Assembly (NCBI GenBank): GCA_031291475.1
Contig: JARLIY010000050.1
Coordinates: 16,587 to 80,586 of the forward strand
Direction: 5' to 3'
Source of the DNA: Xanthobacteraceae bacterium
GTDB lineage: Bacteria > Pseudomonadota > Alphaproteobacteria > Rhizobiales > Xanthobacteraceae
DNA: 64,000 nt
The translations under genes and the position numbers were made by a program. Each line of letters begins with the position of its first letter. Positions within the stretch are counted from its first letter, which is position 1. The notes beneath the pieces were generated by a model that was not told where the DNA came from, did no database searches, and saw nothing but the letters and a program-made list of their open reading frames with translations. Positions 1 through 9,536 of this stretch are shown piece after piece.

Positions 1-125
1 TTGCTTCCAAGCTTCACGATCCACTGTTTACCGCCGACATCGGGCCCTTGCTCGCACCCGGACATCGCTGGGACATCGCCGACGCCGCGAAGACCGTGTC
101 ATCGCGCCTGATTGCTCTGTTGTGA
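1..125 (+). CDS. C-terminal end of an unidentified gene (partial)
   Basis: The frame beginning at base 3 is open from the window edge and ends in TGA at 123-125, giving about 40 residues that finish with SSRLIALL. The tail is not recognisable as a family. Its stop codon overlaps the GTG start of the next gene (bases 122-125 read GTGA), so the two are probably translationally coupled and belong to one operon. Since the next gene is of abortive-infection type, this could be a partner in a defence module, but that is inference from position only. Confidence 0.5.
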   Translation, partial: ASKLHDPLFTADIGPLLAPGHRWDIADAAKTVSSRLIALL

Positions 126-940
126 GGAACGCGATGACGGCGATTCCTCCTTCGATCATCGGCACAGTCAGCCCAATTCTGGCAGAGGCTTATACTCACG
201 CTCAGCTCAACGCGCTTTTCATGGCGGCCGGTTTTCCGGGCGACGCACCCGAAGGCAACAAGATTGAGAAAACCCGCCAATGGCTTCGCCACGCCAACGA
301 CGAGAGTGCCGACCCCCTGAAAATGTTTGGTACATTGATTGCCGAATTTATGGATGCCGAGCCCTCGCTCTGGGTCATGGACAGGAGCACCGGCGAAGAC
401 CTCCGCGAGCGCATTGGAGCGGCACTTGCGCGAGAAGGATTGACCTACAGCCGCGGCGGCTACATCCACGGCGCCTCGCTATCTGGTCCATCCCGGTCGC
501 TTGCCGAAAGGATAAAGTCCGACGGAATCCAGGCAATAGAGATTGAATATGACCGCGCATACAAATCGATCGAAAGCGATCCAGGCTCCGCCGTCACGGC
601 TGCCTGTGCCATCCTCGAAAGCGTCTGCAAGTGCTACCTTGAGGAAGAGGGGATCGCGTTGCCAAAGAAGCAGGTCCTTGGAACGCTTTGGCCGGAAGTC
701 GCCAATCACCTTGGCCTTTCGCCAAAGGACGTTGCGGACGATGACCTCAAACGCATTTTGCAAGGTCTCTACAGCATCGGCAACGGCGTCGCTGCCCTGC
801 GTACTCACAAAGGCTCGGCGCACGGCCAGTCGAACCAGGGAAAAGCGTACGGCTTAGCTCCTCGTCATGCGCGCCTGGCGGTCCATGCCGCGCACACGAT
901 GGCTATGTTCATCCTCGAAACACGGGACGCGCGTCGATGA
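122..940 (+). CDS. abortive infection (Abi C-terminal domain) family protein
   Basis: The 272-residue product resembles proteins with the abortive infection C-terminal domain (Abi_C type). The domain would lie at about residues 140-260 and includes the segments GTLWPEVANHLGL and GLYSIGNGVAALR followed by THKGSAHGQ. The N-terminal 130 residues are not assigned. No signal peptide or membrane segment is seen, so it should be cytoplasmic. Proteins of this family are linked to phage-triggered growth arrest, but the mechanism is not settled. I chose the GTG start at 122 because it overlaps the upstream TGA in a GTGA coupling arrangement; an ATG at 134 is the alternative. Confidence 0.65.
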   Translation: MRNAMTAIPPSIIGTVSPILAEAYTHAQLNALFMAAGFPGDAPEGNKIEKTRQWLRHANDESADPLKMFGTLIAEFMDAEPSLWVMDRSTGEDLRERIGAALAREGLTYSRGGYIHGASLSGPSRSLAERIKSDGIQAIEIEYDRAYKSIESDPGSAVTAACAILESVCKCYLEEEGIALPKKQVLGTLWPEVANHLGLSPKDVADDDLKRILQGLYSIGNGVAALRTHKGSAHGQSNQGKAYGLAPRHARLAVHAAHTMAMFILETRDARR

Positions 941-1102
941 TTGGACCGGCATCAATAAACAATCCTGGCGTCCAGCGCGAAGCGCGTACCGCCGGAGAAG
1001 CAAGGTGCACAGGATTGCGTGGTTAAACTCGGTCCAGGCCGTTGCGAGCATGCAGCCCACCATTCCGAACGAGACGACCTGTAGCGTTTTTCCGGAAAGC
1101 AT
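854..1102 (-). CDS. small hypothetical protein, convergent with the Abi gene
   Basis: This 82-codon frame starts at an ATG at 1102 preceded by a very good ribosome binding site (GAAAGGAG, about 8 bases upstream). The first 35 residues are mildly hydrophobic and could form one membrane segment (QVVSFGMVGCMLATAW). I recognise no family. The last 87 bases overlap the 3' end of the Abi-type gene on the other strand, which counts against it or points to a truncated gene. The main support is the Shine-Dalgarno sequence. Confidence 0.35.
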   Translation of the reverse strand: MLSGKTLQVVSFGMVGCMLATAWTEFNHAILCTLLLRRYALRAGRQDCLLMPVQSSTRVPCFEDEHSHRVRGMDRQARMTRS

Positions 1103-1224
1103 TTTGTTGGCTCCTTTCAAAAGTTCGTCCACGTCTCGTTGGACCCACTGTGGACCCAATGCGCCGGAGCTCCGTCGACCTTTTTAAATGCAGCGATGTA
1201 AATCACTGAAGGATCGACATTAAT

Positions 1225-1302
1225 TGGTCGGAGCGGCGAGATTTGAACTCGCGACCCCCAGTCCCCCAGACTGGTGCGCTAACCGGGCTGCGCTACGCTC
1301 CG
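1225..1302 (-). tRNA. tRNA-Pro (GGG anticodon)
   Basis: The minus strand folds as a tRNA. The acceptor stem is CGGAGCG/CGCTCCG, there is a D arm, and the anticodon stem CCAGT/ACTGG encloses the loop CTGGGGG with anticodon GGG. The T arm is GCGAG-TTCAAAT-CTCGC and the 3' CCA is encoded. Length is 78 nt including CCA. Confidence 0.95.
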
Positions 1303-1425
1303 AAAAAGTGGCCGGACTATAGTCAGCGCCTTTGGATCACGCAACCGGCGCTCGCGCGGCGGCGCGCGACCGCGTAGAGTGCATTGCCTTCCTTGTCGGA
1401 CATCCCTCGCAATCGGACTTGAATC

Positions 1426-1779
1426 TTGAAACGGATTTACAACGCGACGCTCTATTCCATTCGCGGAATTCGCTACGGGGTCATGCACGAAGCTGCCGTG
1501 CGCGAGGAGGCGATGCTGCTTATCGCCGGGCTGATCCTCGGCCTTTTTGTCGCGCCGAGCGTGGGCTGGTACGTAATCATCGTCGGATCGCTTCTGGTGT
1601 TGCTGGCGGTGGAGTTTCTCAACACCGCGATCGAAAAACTCGCCGACCACGTCACTCCGGACCACCACACCGAGATCGGCCGCATCAAGGATTACGGCTC
1701 CGCGGCCGTATTCTGCGGCATCTGCCTCGCCGGGTTCACATGGCTCGCCGCACTGGTCGTGCGCTTGGGGTTGATCTAA
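1426..1779 (+). CDS. dgkA: diacylglycerol kinase (DgkA type)
   Basis: This small integral membrane enzyme phosphorylates diacylglycerol to phosphatidate, recycling lipid released during periplasmic glucan or lipopolysaccharide modification. The 117-residue length and three hydrophobic segments match the prokaryotic DgkA family. The signature EFLNTAIEKLAD (about residues 63-74) holds the conserved glutamates and asparagine, and GRIKDYGSAAV follows in the expected place. The start appears to be TTG at 1426 (reading MKRIYNA), because no ATG lies closer to the conserved N-terminus. It sits alone between tRNA-Pro and the EPS region. Confidence 0.9.
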   Translation: MKRIYNATLYSIRGIRYGVMHEAAVREEAMLLIAGLILGLFVAPSVGWYVIIVGSLLVLLAVEFLNTAIEKLADHVTPDHHTEIGRIKDYGSAAVFCGICLAGFTWLAALVVRLGLI

Positions 1780-1915
1780 GCAACGGCGCTCCGGCAAACA
1801 TCCCCTCAAGTCGAATAAAATGGCTGCGTGGCTCAGAGCACGATCTTAACGGCGCGGTACTAGCGGTGCTGTTGACCCATTCACGTCTGTTGCGCATGCG
1901 CGCTTGGACAAGTCG

Positions 1916-2804
1916 ATGACCTACACCACGGCAAGCCCGAAGCCGCCGGTTAGCGCCGGCTTCAACCTGGACCACGCGCTCCGTAGATTATTCCCATCGA
2001 CATCCAGGCTCACATTCAATCCGCTGTTCCGATGGACGGTGAACGCATTCGGCGTCATCCCGTGGCTGGTATTTCCTGAGTTTCGCGGGCTGCCGCCTAA
2101 TCACCTGCGCATTCGCTCCGGCGTTGGCAATCGCCTTCTCAACAATCAAAGTCATTTCCTGGTTCACGCGCGCGATTTCTGGATGTTTCGTATTCAGCGA
2201 GCACATCATCGGCATGGATGCCAATATCGTCGATATCGGCGCCGGGTGCGGCCGCTGGTCCCACTGGATGCGGGATTATAATTTTCGCAATCGCCGCTTC
2301 ACCGGCACCTATGTCGGCGTCGATGTCGACGGCGAAGCGGTCGATTGGTGCCGTAGAAATTACGACGGCGAGCGCTTCCGCTTTCATCAATCCGGCGACG
2401 CCAGTGTGTCCTACGATCAGGCCGGCTGGGGAAATTCCTACCGGATTCCGGAAGCGGACGCCGCGTTCGATCTGGTGTTCTCCAATTCCCTGCTCACCCA
2501 CCTTTTGCAAACCGAGGCGGAAAACTATTTGCAAGAATCCTATCGGCTGCTCAAGCCTCACGGCACGATGATGCATACGATTTTCAATATCGAGCACCCG
2601 CCCGCGACATTAGGCACGCGTCACACATTCAGTCATCCGCGGGGCGATGCGATGATCGAGTCCGAAACGCAGCCCGAAGCCGCGGTCGCCTATCACTCGC
2701 ATTTTCTGCTTTCGCTCTGTCGCCGCATCGGGTTCTCGGCCTGCGAGATCATTTACATGCCGAGCGGCGCGCAGCACCAACCGGTCTTGCTTTGCCGTAA
2801 GTAG
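1916..2804 (+). pseudogene. class I SAM-dependent methyltransferase, interrupted by a 1-base frameshift
   Basis: Two adjacent frames together encode one methyltransferase. The first frame (from ATG 1916) gives a conserved-looking N-terminus with FRGLPPNHLRIRSGVGNRLL and ends sensibly at HARDFWMF. The reading continues one base later with VFSEHIIGMDANIVDIGAGC, where VDIGAGCGRW is the SAM-binding glycine motif. A single extra base near 2186-2189 (TTT/C) explains the break. The 3' part has a typical motif near SLLTHLL and ends at 2804. A TTG-started product from 2124 would lack the N-terminus. The gene borders the EPS locus, so a role in glycan modification is possible. It could be a true pseudogene or a sequencing error. 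Confidence 0.75.
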
Positions 2805-2807
2805 CAT

Positions 2808-4094
2808 TCAGAGCGGGCTTGGCATTACCGCCGCGTATTCGGCGAAACTAGTCTCCAGCACTTCACGGCGGCGGAAATTGATCGTCGCCGCGGTCAAGCC
2901 CCAGACCATGCCGAGGAGAAGGAAGAAGTGGCGCCAGTGATCGGTGTCCACGATCAGTCCCTCGAAGGCTTCGCCGAGGAACGCCGCGTAAGCGGCGAAG
3001 AGATAATTCTGCCACGGCGTCGGAGCGAGCGCCGCGCGCAGCCCGATCGCCAGCGTCACCATGACGACGGTGAGATAGGCGAAGCCGCCGAGCCAGCCAT
3101 AGACCAGGAAGCCCTGCATGTAGACGTCGTGTTGCTGGGTGCCGTAGACGCGGCTGAACTCGAAGGGGCCCATGCCGTTCGGATGATCGAGGATGATGCT
3201 GAGCGCGAGTTTTTGCTCCCAGAAACGGCCGCCCGGTCCGATGTCGTAGGGCTGGATCGCCTTGGCGCGTTCGAGAAATAAATCGTGGACCGACGGGATC
3301 AACATCAGCGCGACGAACAGCAAAGTCATCGTTACCACGGCGCCGACCGTGAACAGCATGACCCGGTTGCGCATGCGCGGGTCCGGCGTGGTGACGAAGA
3401 GGAGAAGCACCACGACGGTGGCGGAAATGGCAAAATGCCCCCAGGCGCCGCGCGAGAAGCTCAGCAACAGCCCGCCGAGCAGGAGCACACCGATGATCAG
3501 GCTCGACAGGCGCACGCCTCGCACGATCAGGCCGATCATCACCGTCAGCAGCGGAAAGATCAGGAAAGGCGCGTAGACGTTCGGGTCCTTGAACGTGGCG
3601 CTGACCCGGTCGTTGTCGAGAAAAATCTCGGAATGCGGCAACAGATGAAAAAAGCCGATATAGCCCGCGGCGGTGGCGATCAAAGCGGCGACGACATAGG
3701 CGCGGCGCACGATCTCGGGCCGGACGAGGTTGCCGTCGCAGAACACGCAGGCGAACATCACCGCCGCCAGCGCCAGGTAGAACGAGGTGGCGATATATTG
3801 GATGTTCTGCGCCTGGTCGCTGACCTGCATCAGCGAAAAGCACCCCCCCACCAGCCAGACCGTCAGCATCAGTACCAGCGGCGCAAGCTTGCGGTCGAAG
3901 CGTAGCCGCGCGCCGACGCAAGCGACCAGCAGCAGCAGCATGAAAATGTCGTGAGGGGAGGGCTCGATGAAGGCGATCGAACTCAACAGCACGGTGAAGA
4001 AGAGGACGATGTGCAGAAGACGCTGCGGCAGCGCCGCGGCGGCGGCGGAATAGTCACCGCCGGCAAAGGCTGCCGCGCTTTGCGCTTCGCTCAA
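2808..4094 (-). CDS. O-antigen ligase / Wzy-type polysaccharide polymerase family membrane protein
   Basis: The product has about ten or more hydrophobic segments and a central large loop. The region around FSRGAWGHFAIS is typical of the Wzy_C/O-antigen ligase domain. It probably joins repeat units of the exopolysaccharide at the periplasmic face of the inner membrane. I place the start at TTG 4094, where TTGA overlaps the stop of the upstream sugar transferase and a GGAG lies about 10 bases upstream; the result is 428 residues. A longer frame to 4166 would overlap the upstream gene by 76 bases with non-hydrophobic sequence. Its coupling to the transferase indicates one minus-strand EPS operon. 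Confidence 0.8.
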   Translation of the reverse strand: MSEAQSAAAFAGGDYSAAAAALPQRLLHIVLFFTVLLSSIAFIEPSPHDIFMLLLLVACVGARLRFDRKLAPLVLMLTVWLVGGCFSLMQVSDQAQNIQYIATSFYLALAAVMFACVFCDGNLVRPEIVRRAYVVAALIATAAGYIGFFHLLPHSEIFLDNDRVSATFKDPNVYAPFLIFPLLTVMIGLIVRGVRLSSLIIGVLLLGGLLLSFSRGAWGHFAISATVVVLLLFVTTPDPRMRNRVMLFTVGAVVTMTLLFVALMLIPSVHDLFLERAKAIQPYDIGPGGRFWEQKLALSIILDHPNGMGPFEFSRVYGTQQHDVYMQGFLVYGWLGGFAYLTVVMVTLAIGLRAALAPTPWQNYLFAAYAAFLGEAFEGLIVDTDHWRHFFLLLGMVWGLTAATINFRRREVLETSFAEYAAVMPSPL

Positions 4095-5647
4095 TAGGCG
4101 TTCTCCGTGTGGATCAGCGCGAACGGCGTCTGCGCCAGGATGTAAAGGTCGAGCAGGATCGACCAATTCTCGATGTAATACAGATCGTGCTCGACGCGGC
4201 GCTGGATTTTTTCCTGGCTGTTGGTCTCGCCGCGCCAGCCGTGGATCTGCGCCCAGCCGGTCAGGCCGGGCTTGACGCGGTGGCGGGCGAAGTAGCCGTC
4301 GACCGCCTCGTCATAGAGGCGGTTCTCGGCCTTGGCCTGCAGCGCGTGCGGGCGCGGGCCGACCAGCGACAGGTTACCGGCGAACACCACGTTGAACAGC
4401 TGCGGCAACTCGTCGAGGCTCGTCTTGCGGATGAAGCGGCCGACGCTGGTTACGCGGCGGTCGCCGGCGGTGACCAGCTTATTCGCATTCGCGTCCGTTT
4501 GATCGACATACATCGAGCGGAATTTGTAGATTTCGATGAGCTCGTTGTTGAAACCGTAGCGCTCCTGCTTGAAGAAAATCGGGCCGCGGCTGTCAAGCTT
4601 GATAGCGATGGCGACGAGCAGCATGATCGGCAGCGCGGAGATAAGCGCCAGCGTGCCGACGATTTTGTCGAACAGCCATTTCATCACCACGTCCCAGTCG
4701 GCAATCGGCTTGTCGAAAATGTCGAGCACGGCCACGTTGCCGACATAGGAGTAGGAGCGGGGCCGGTAGCGCAGTTTGTTGGTGTGCGCGGAGAGCCGGA
4801 TGTCGACCGGCAGCACCCAGAGCTTCTTGAGCATTTGCAGGATGCGGCTTTCCGCCGATACTGGCAGCGAGAAGATCACGAGATCGACGCGGGTCGACCG
4901 GGCGAACTCCACCAGATCGTCGACGCTGCCGAGCTTGGGCACGCCGGCGCAGCTCGTTGTGCTGCGCTCGTCGCCACGATCGTCGAAGACGCCGATGACG
5001 CGCACGTCGGAATCGTGCTGCGCAGCGAGCGACTGGATCAGCGACTCGCCGTTGGCATCGGCGCCGACCACGACCGTGCGGCGATCGAGTCTGCCCTCGC
5101 GCGTCCAGCGCCGCACCAGGAGAAACAGCCCGCGGCGGAAGGCGATCAGGGCGAACAAGCCGAGCACGTAGAAACTGCCGAGCCAGGCGCGGGAGAACTG
5201 GTCGCCGGCCTTGGCGAAGAACGACATGCTGATGGCGATCAGGAACACCACCGACCAGGCCGAGGCGAGCCGCATATACTGCTTCTCGTGGCCGCGGAAC
5301 GCCTGCACCTGGTAAATGTCGGCCACCTGGAAAGCCAACATGGCAAGAAGCGCGATGCCGAAGATGGCGGCGAAGTAATGCCAGTGGAAGCCGTGCGCCG
5401 GCACCACGTAACAAACATAGACGGTGAAGCCGACCAGTATCACGAGCGTCGCTTCGATGACGCGAACGAGGCCGGCAAGCACGATCGGCGACAAAGCCGG
5501 CTCGTAGTGTTCCCGCACGACGGCCGCCGCGGCGGGCGAAAGCGGCGCCGGCTCATCCTGCCGCGCCGCGCTGCGTGGCATCGCCGATACCGCGGACAGC
5601 ACCGCGGACGCGGTGCCGAAAATCGTGCCGTGATCGAGCTTGGACAT
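4091..5647 (-). CDS. undecaprenyl-phosphate sugar phosphotransferase (exopolysaccharide initiating, WcaJ/PssY type)
   Basis: This enzyme loads the first sugar-1-phosphate, probably glucose, onto undecaprenyl phosphate and so starts EPS repeat-unit assembly at the inner membrane. The N-terminal half has several membrane helices and a Rossmann-like CoA-binding-type domain ([14 protein letters not shown], about residue 195). A further helix follows, then the Bac_transf catalytic domain with [22 protein letters not shown] (about residue 427) and [10 protein letters not shown]. The 518-residue length is normal for the family. I use ATG 5647; a TTG at 5674 is also open. It is the middle gene of a minus-strand EPS operon. 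Confidence 0.9.
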   Translation of the reverse strand: MSKLDHGTIFGTASAVLSAVSAMPRSAARQDEPAPLSPAAAAVVREHYEPALSPIVLAGLVRVIEATLVILVGFTVYVCYVVPAHGFHWHYFAAIFGIALLAMLAFQVADIYQVQAFRGHEKQYMRLASAWSVVFLIAISMSFFAKAGDQFSRAWLGSFYVLGLFALIAFRRGLFLLVRRWTREGRLDRRTVVVGADANGESLIQSLAAQHDSDVRVIGVFDDRGDERSTTSCAGVPKLGSVDDLVEFARSTRVDLVIFSLPVSAESRILQMLKKLWVLPVDIRLSAHTNKLRYRPRSYSYVGNVAVLDIFDKPIADWDVVMKWLFDKIVGTLALISALPIMLLVAIAIKLDSRGPIFFKQERYGFNNELIEIYKFRSMYVDQTDANANKLVTAGDRRVTSVGRFIRKTSLDELPQLFNVVFAGNLSLVGPRPHALQAKAENRLYDEAVDGYFARHRVKPGLTGWAQIHGWRGETNSQEKIQRRVEHDLYYIENWSILLDLYILAQTPFALIHTENAY

Positions 5648-5736
5648 CTGTGCTGCGCGCTTTGCCGCCCGCAATCGGGCGCGGGATCGTGGCCGCAGTC
5701 TGAACGCCAGAATAGTAAATAAAGTCCGAAAATCGC

Positions 5737-6966
5737 TTAAATGAAGCGCGCGAGTTTGCGTATCGCGATGGCTTCGCGATAGGCGGAAAGACCGCCGTCG
5801 ACCATTGCCGCCATCGAGAACTCGCCGTGCACCCGCGATTTGACGAGCTGGGCGACGCGCCTGATCTGCGCGGGCGTGTCGAGCGCCGCCCCGATGGCGC
5901 GGGCAAGCGCGCCTACGTCGTTCGCGGGAATGAGGTTCGCCGCAGCCTCGGGCCCGAACACTTCCGGAATACCGCCGACGCGCGTGGCGAGGATCGGCAG
6001 CCCCGCAGCTGCGGCCTCGAGCAGCACATAGGGCAACGATTCGGTGTGCGAGGGCATCACCAGCATGCGCCCCATGGCGAAGGCTTCGCGGGCAGGGCGG
6101 TGGCCGGCAAAGCGCACCAGATCGGCGACGCCGAGCCGCTCGGCAAGGAGCTTCAGCTCGGCCTCCTGCGGCCCTTCACCGGCGATGGTGGCGCTCACGG
6201 GCCGGCCGGACGCGTTCAACTTGGCGAGCGCCGCGATCAGCAGATCGAACGCCTTGACCGGCCGCAATTCGCCGAGACAGACGAGATCGGTGGCGCCGGC
6301 GGCCGGCTGGATCGGGGCGAATTCGGCGTCGCTGACGCCGTTATGCACCACGCGCACCATGGCCGGCGGGCGGCCGATTTCGGCGCGGAACAGGCCGGCC
6401 ACATAAGCGCTTTCGAACAGGAACAGATCGGTGCGCCATTTGAGGAGCCATTCCAGCGAACGGTAGAAGCCGCCGGCGATCGTGCCCGGCCGATAGAACA
6501 GCGAGCCGCCGTGGGGCGTGCAAACGCGGATGGCGGTTGGGGCGCTCGGCGCGAGTCGCACCAGAGCGGCGCCCTTGGCGCCGTGACCGTGCAGCACGTC
6601 GGGAGCGGTGAGCGCGATCCGCCGCGAAATGAAGCGCAGCGCGCCGAAATCCCGCGGGCTCAATTCGCGGGTGATGGCCACGCGCTGCAAGCCGAGCGCC
6701 AGAAAAGGGGCGAGGTCGGCCAGCGCCGCATCGGCGCGCGGGCCGCCGGTGGTCGAATCGACGATCAACCCGACACGATGGCCGCGCTCGGCCTGGCCGC
6801 GGGCGACGTCGAGCACGTGGCGGAACAGGCCGCCGAGAGGCGCGCGCAAAATGTGCAGAATCTTCAGCGGTGGCGTGACCGGCTGCAGCCATGGATCGGC
6901 ACGCAACGCCCGCCCGGCGGCAACGGCCACCGGCGTTGACGCGGCGGCCCGCCCGTCGCCCATCAT
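5737..6966 (-). CDS. glycosyltransferase family 4 protein (EPS biosynthesis)
   Basis: The 409-residue protein has the GT-B layout of family 4. The N-terminal acceptor domain opens with LKILHILRAPLGGLFRHVLD. The C-terminal nucleotide-sugar domain has GELRPVKAFDLLI, AGEGPQEAELK and the donor-binding segment ESLPYVLLEAAAAGLPILAT with the conserved glutamates. It should add a sugar from a nucleotide donor to the lipid-linked EPS intermediate on the cytoplasmic side. The start ATG at 6966 follows TAAGGA at good spacing. It is the first gene of the minus-strand EPS operon, divergent from the GumC-like gene. Confidence 0.88.
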   Translation of the reverse strand: MMGDGRAAASTPVAVAAGRALRADPWLQPVTPPLKILHILRAPLGGLFRHVLDVARGQAERGHRVGLIVDSTTGGPRADAALADLAPFLALGLQRVAITRELSPRDFGALRFISRRIALTAPDVLHGHGAKGAALVRLAPSAPTAIRVCTPHGGSLFYRPGTIAGGFYRSLEWLLKWRTDLFLFESAYVAGLFRAEIGRPPAMVRVVHNGVSDAEFAPIQPAAGATDLVCLGELRPVKAFDLLIAALAKLNASGRPVSATIAGEGPQEAELKLLAERLGVADLVRFAGHRPAREAFAMGRMLVMPSHTESLPYVLLEAAAAGLPILATRVGGIPEVFGPEAAANLIPANDVGALARAIGAALDTPAQIRRVAQLVKSRVHGEFSMAAMVDGGLSAYREAIAIRKLARFI

Positions 6967-7152
6967 GCGAATCCTTAAAAGTCGCAACAGCGAATTAACA
7001 CCGATTGAGCCGTGCCGCGGTTAAGAAAGCCTGACTGCCGGCCGCAAGCGTGGGCGTCCGCGCGGCGGCTTAACCGGATAGCAACCATAATCGACTGTTA
7101 TCGGCCGACGGCGTTAGGTCCGCCGGTCGGACGTAAAGTGCAGGAGCGGGAC

Positions 7153-9420
7153 ATGAGTTTGGCGTCGGCATCGCCGCGGTCGTATCTGCGAGGGGCGTTG
7201 ATTGACGCCGACCTCGATTTGCCGACGCTCGGCTCCGCGCTTTGGCGCAACCGGGGCAAGATCCTGCGCCCGACCATCGTCGTGGCGCTGCTCGCCTTCA
7301 TCGTCGTGATCATGATTCCGTCGAAGTACCAGTCGGAGGCGCGCGTGCTGGTGATCGGCCGCGACAACATCTATCTCCGCCCCGACGCCGACAAGGACCT
7401 CATCGACCGCAATGTCGTCGACCAGGAGGCGGTGGTCAGCCAGGCGCAGCTCGTACTGTCGCGGGATTTGGCGAAAGAAGTGATCGCCAAGCTCAAGCTC
7501 AACGAATTGCCCGAATTCGATCCGGCACTGTCTGGCGTGTCGCTCGTTCGCGCCTTCCTCGGCTTTCTCGGCGTCATCAAAAACCCGATGAGCATGACGC
7601 CGGAAGAGCGCGTACTGGAAGCCTATTACGATCGGCTCACCGTCTTCCCGGTCGAGAAATCCCGCGTCATCGTCATCGATTTCCTGTCGGAGAATCCCGC
7701 GCTCGCGGCCCGTGTCGCCAACGCCATCGCCGATGCTTATCTCGAGCGCCAGCAGGAGGCGAAGCAAGACCAAGCGCACAGCGCCGGCGCCTGGCTGTCC
7801 GGCGAGATCGACACGTTGCGCAAGCACGTGGCGGAGGCGGAAGCCAAGGTCGAGGCTTTCCGCGCCAAGTCCAATCTTTTGGTCGGCCCCAACAACACCA
7901 CCTTGTCCACCCAGCAGCTCGGCGATCTCAACGCGCAGCTTGCCGCCGCGCGCGCGCAAAAATCCAACGCCGAGGCCAAGGCGCGGCTCATCCGCGACAT
8001 GCTCAAATCCGGCGAGCCGCTTGAATCCTCAGACATCCTCAATTCCGAGCTGATCCGCAGGCTGTCCGAGCAGCGGGTGACGTTGCGCGCGCAACTTGCC
8101 GAGCAATCCTCCTCGCTGCTCGACAATCATCCGCGCATCAAGGAACTGAAGGCGCAGATCGACGACCTCGACCAGCAGATCAGGAAACAGGCCGAACTCC
8201 TTGCGCGATCTCTGGAAAACGACTCCAAACTCGCCGACGCCAAGGTCGCCTCGCAGCTTGCGAGCTTCGACCAGCTCAAGATCCAGGCGGCGACCTCCAA
8301 CGAGGACGACGTGCAACTCCGCGCGTTTGAGCGCGAGGCCAAATCGCAGCGCGACCTCCTCGAATCGTATCTGGCCAAATACCGCGAGGCGAGCGCGCGC
8401 GACACCATCGCCTCGGCGCCGCCGGATGCGCGGGTGATCTCGCGCGCCACGGTGTCGAACGTGCCGGCCTATCCGAAAAAGCTGCCGACCGTGCTGATCG
8501 CCTCGCTCGCCACAATGGTGCTGTGTTCCGGGATGGTGCTGACCCGCGAATTGCTGGCGGGTCCGGTCGGGGGCAGGATCGGCGGCGCCGCCGGCGGCAA
8601 CAGCGAAGCCATGAGTGGCAGCGGTCCGCGGTTCCGCCTGCCGCGCTTCGGCCGCGCGAGGGAAGCGGGTGCGTCGGACGCGGCAGCAACGGCACCCGCG
8701 CCGATCGTTCCCGCCGCCGCCGTCGCGGCCGCGGCGGGCGAGACCGCTCCCAACGCCGCGACACCGGAAGCCCTGACCGAGCGCATTAACGCCGCGGTGA
8801 AAGGGCCGCGACCGGTTGGCGTGCCGGTGAGCGCGATCGAGGAATTCGCCCATAATCTGCACCAGGTAGGATTTGCCGGCAGTCAGATGGCGTTCTTCGG
8901 CGCCTCGCCCGATCTCGATACCGGGCGCATCGCCATCAAATTCGCCCGCGCGCTGGCGCGGGAGGCGCGCGTCGTGCTGGTGGGCCTTGGCGCGCACGAC
9001 GCCGCGATCCGCGAAGTCTCCACCGATCCCGCCGCTGCAAGCCTCTCCGACCTCGCCGCCGGCTCCGCCTCTTTCGGCGGCATCATCACCAAGGACGACG
9101 CCTCGCCGCTCAATTTGATCGCTTCGGGAAGCGCGACGCGTCAAGGACTCCTGTCCGCGCCCGGCATGATGAAGAACTTCGAGGCGCTGGCCATGACCTA
9201 TGCCCACGTCATTTTCGACGCCGGCGTCCTCGGCGGCGCCGACATGGAAGCGCTGGCGCGCATCGCCCCCCACGCCATCCTCGTGGTCGAGACGTTGTCG
9301 AACCTCGCCACCATGAAGGCGCGCGACGGCCTGATCGATGCGGGCTTTGAGGACGTCACCATCCTCGTCTCCGGCAAGGCCGAAGCCGCCGGCGCCATTG
9401 CGCCCGCGCAAGCGGCGTAG
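7153..9420 (+). CDS. GumC/Wzz-type exopolysaccharide transport protein with a degenerate kinase-like C-terminus
   Basis: This is a polysaccharide co-polymerase that controls EPS chain length and export. The N-terminal Wzz domain has one membrane helix (about residues 38-57). A long periplasmic coiled-coil region rich in charged residues follows (about 150-420), then a proline-containing second helix (about 443-463, after PAYPKKLP). Residues about 575-740 look like the BY-kinase/ParA fold (FARALAREARVVLVGL, VIFDAGVLGG, AILVVETLS), but the Walker A position reads GASPDLDTGRIAIKFA, without the GK(S/T) lysine. No tyrosine-rich tail is present. ATG 7153 follows CAGGAG. It faces away from the GT4 gene and probably shares the divergent promoter region 6967-7152. 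Confidence 0.88.
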   Translation: MSLASASPRSYLRGALIDADLDLPTLGSALWRNRGKILRPTIVVALLAFIVVIMIPSKYQSEARVLVIGRDNIYLRPDADKDLIDRNVVDQEAVVSQAQLVLSRDLAKEVIAKLKLNELPEFDPALSGVSLVRAFLGFLGVIKNPMSMTPEERVLEAYYDRLTVFPVEKSRVIVIDFLSENPALAARVANAIADAYLERQQEAKQDQAHSAGAWLSGEIDTLRKHVAEAEAKVEAFRAKSNLLVGPNNTTLSTQQLGDLNAQLAAARAQKSNAEAKARLIRDMLKSGEPLESSDILNSELIRRLSEQRVTLRAQLAEQSSSLLDNHPRIKELKAQIDDLDQQIRKQAELLARSLENDSKLADAKVASQLASFDQLKIQAATSNEDDVQLRAFEREAKSQRDLLESYLAKYREASARDTIASAPPDARVISRATVSNVPAYPKKLPTVLIASLATMVLCSGMVLTRELLAGPVGGRIGGAAGGNSEAMSGSGPRFRLPRFGRAREAGASDAAATAPAPIVPAAAVAAAAGETAPNAATPEALTERINAAVKGPRPVGVPVSAIEEFAHNLHQVGFAGSQMAFFGASPDLDTGRIAIKFARALAREARVVLVGLGAHDAAIREVSTDPAAASLSDLAAGSASFGGIITKDDASPLNLIASGSATRQGLLSAPGMMKNFEALAMTYAHVIFDAGVLGGADMEALARIAPHAILVVETLSNLATMKARDGLIDAGFEDVTILVSGKAEAAGAIAPAQAA

Positions 9421-9453
9421 CGCTCCCCCAATCTGACGCGTCTCATTCACTTC

Positions 9454-9478
9454 ACCCCTCTCCGACGGGGAGAGGGGT
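9454..9478. repeat. short GC-rich palindrome after the GumC-like gene
   Basis: The arms ACCCCTCTCC and GGAGAGGGGT face each other across a 5-base loop, 33 bases past the GumC-like stop. The sequence resembles the CCCTCTCC...GGAGAGGG palindrome at 36281-36303. It may act as a REP-like element or a weak 3' hairpin; no T-run follows. Confidence 0.5.
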
Positions 9479-9536
9479 CCCCAAACTCTTTGCCCTCTTC
9501 CGCGTCATAATAACGACCGCCGGAGGGAGAACAGAC

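Noticed and set aside
4109..5722. 537-codon plus-strand frame opposite the sugar transferase
   Set aside because: Shadow frame without domains; the minus-strand gene has the full catalytic signature.
8029..9450. 473-codon minus-strand frame opposite the GumC-like gene
   Set aside because: Arginine/glycine-rich antisense translation without any family features.
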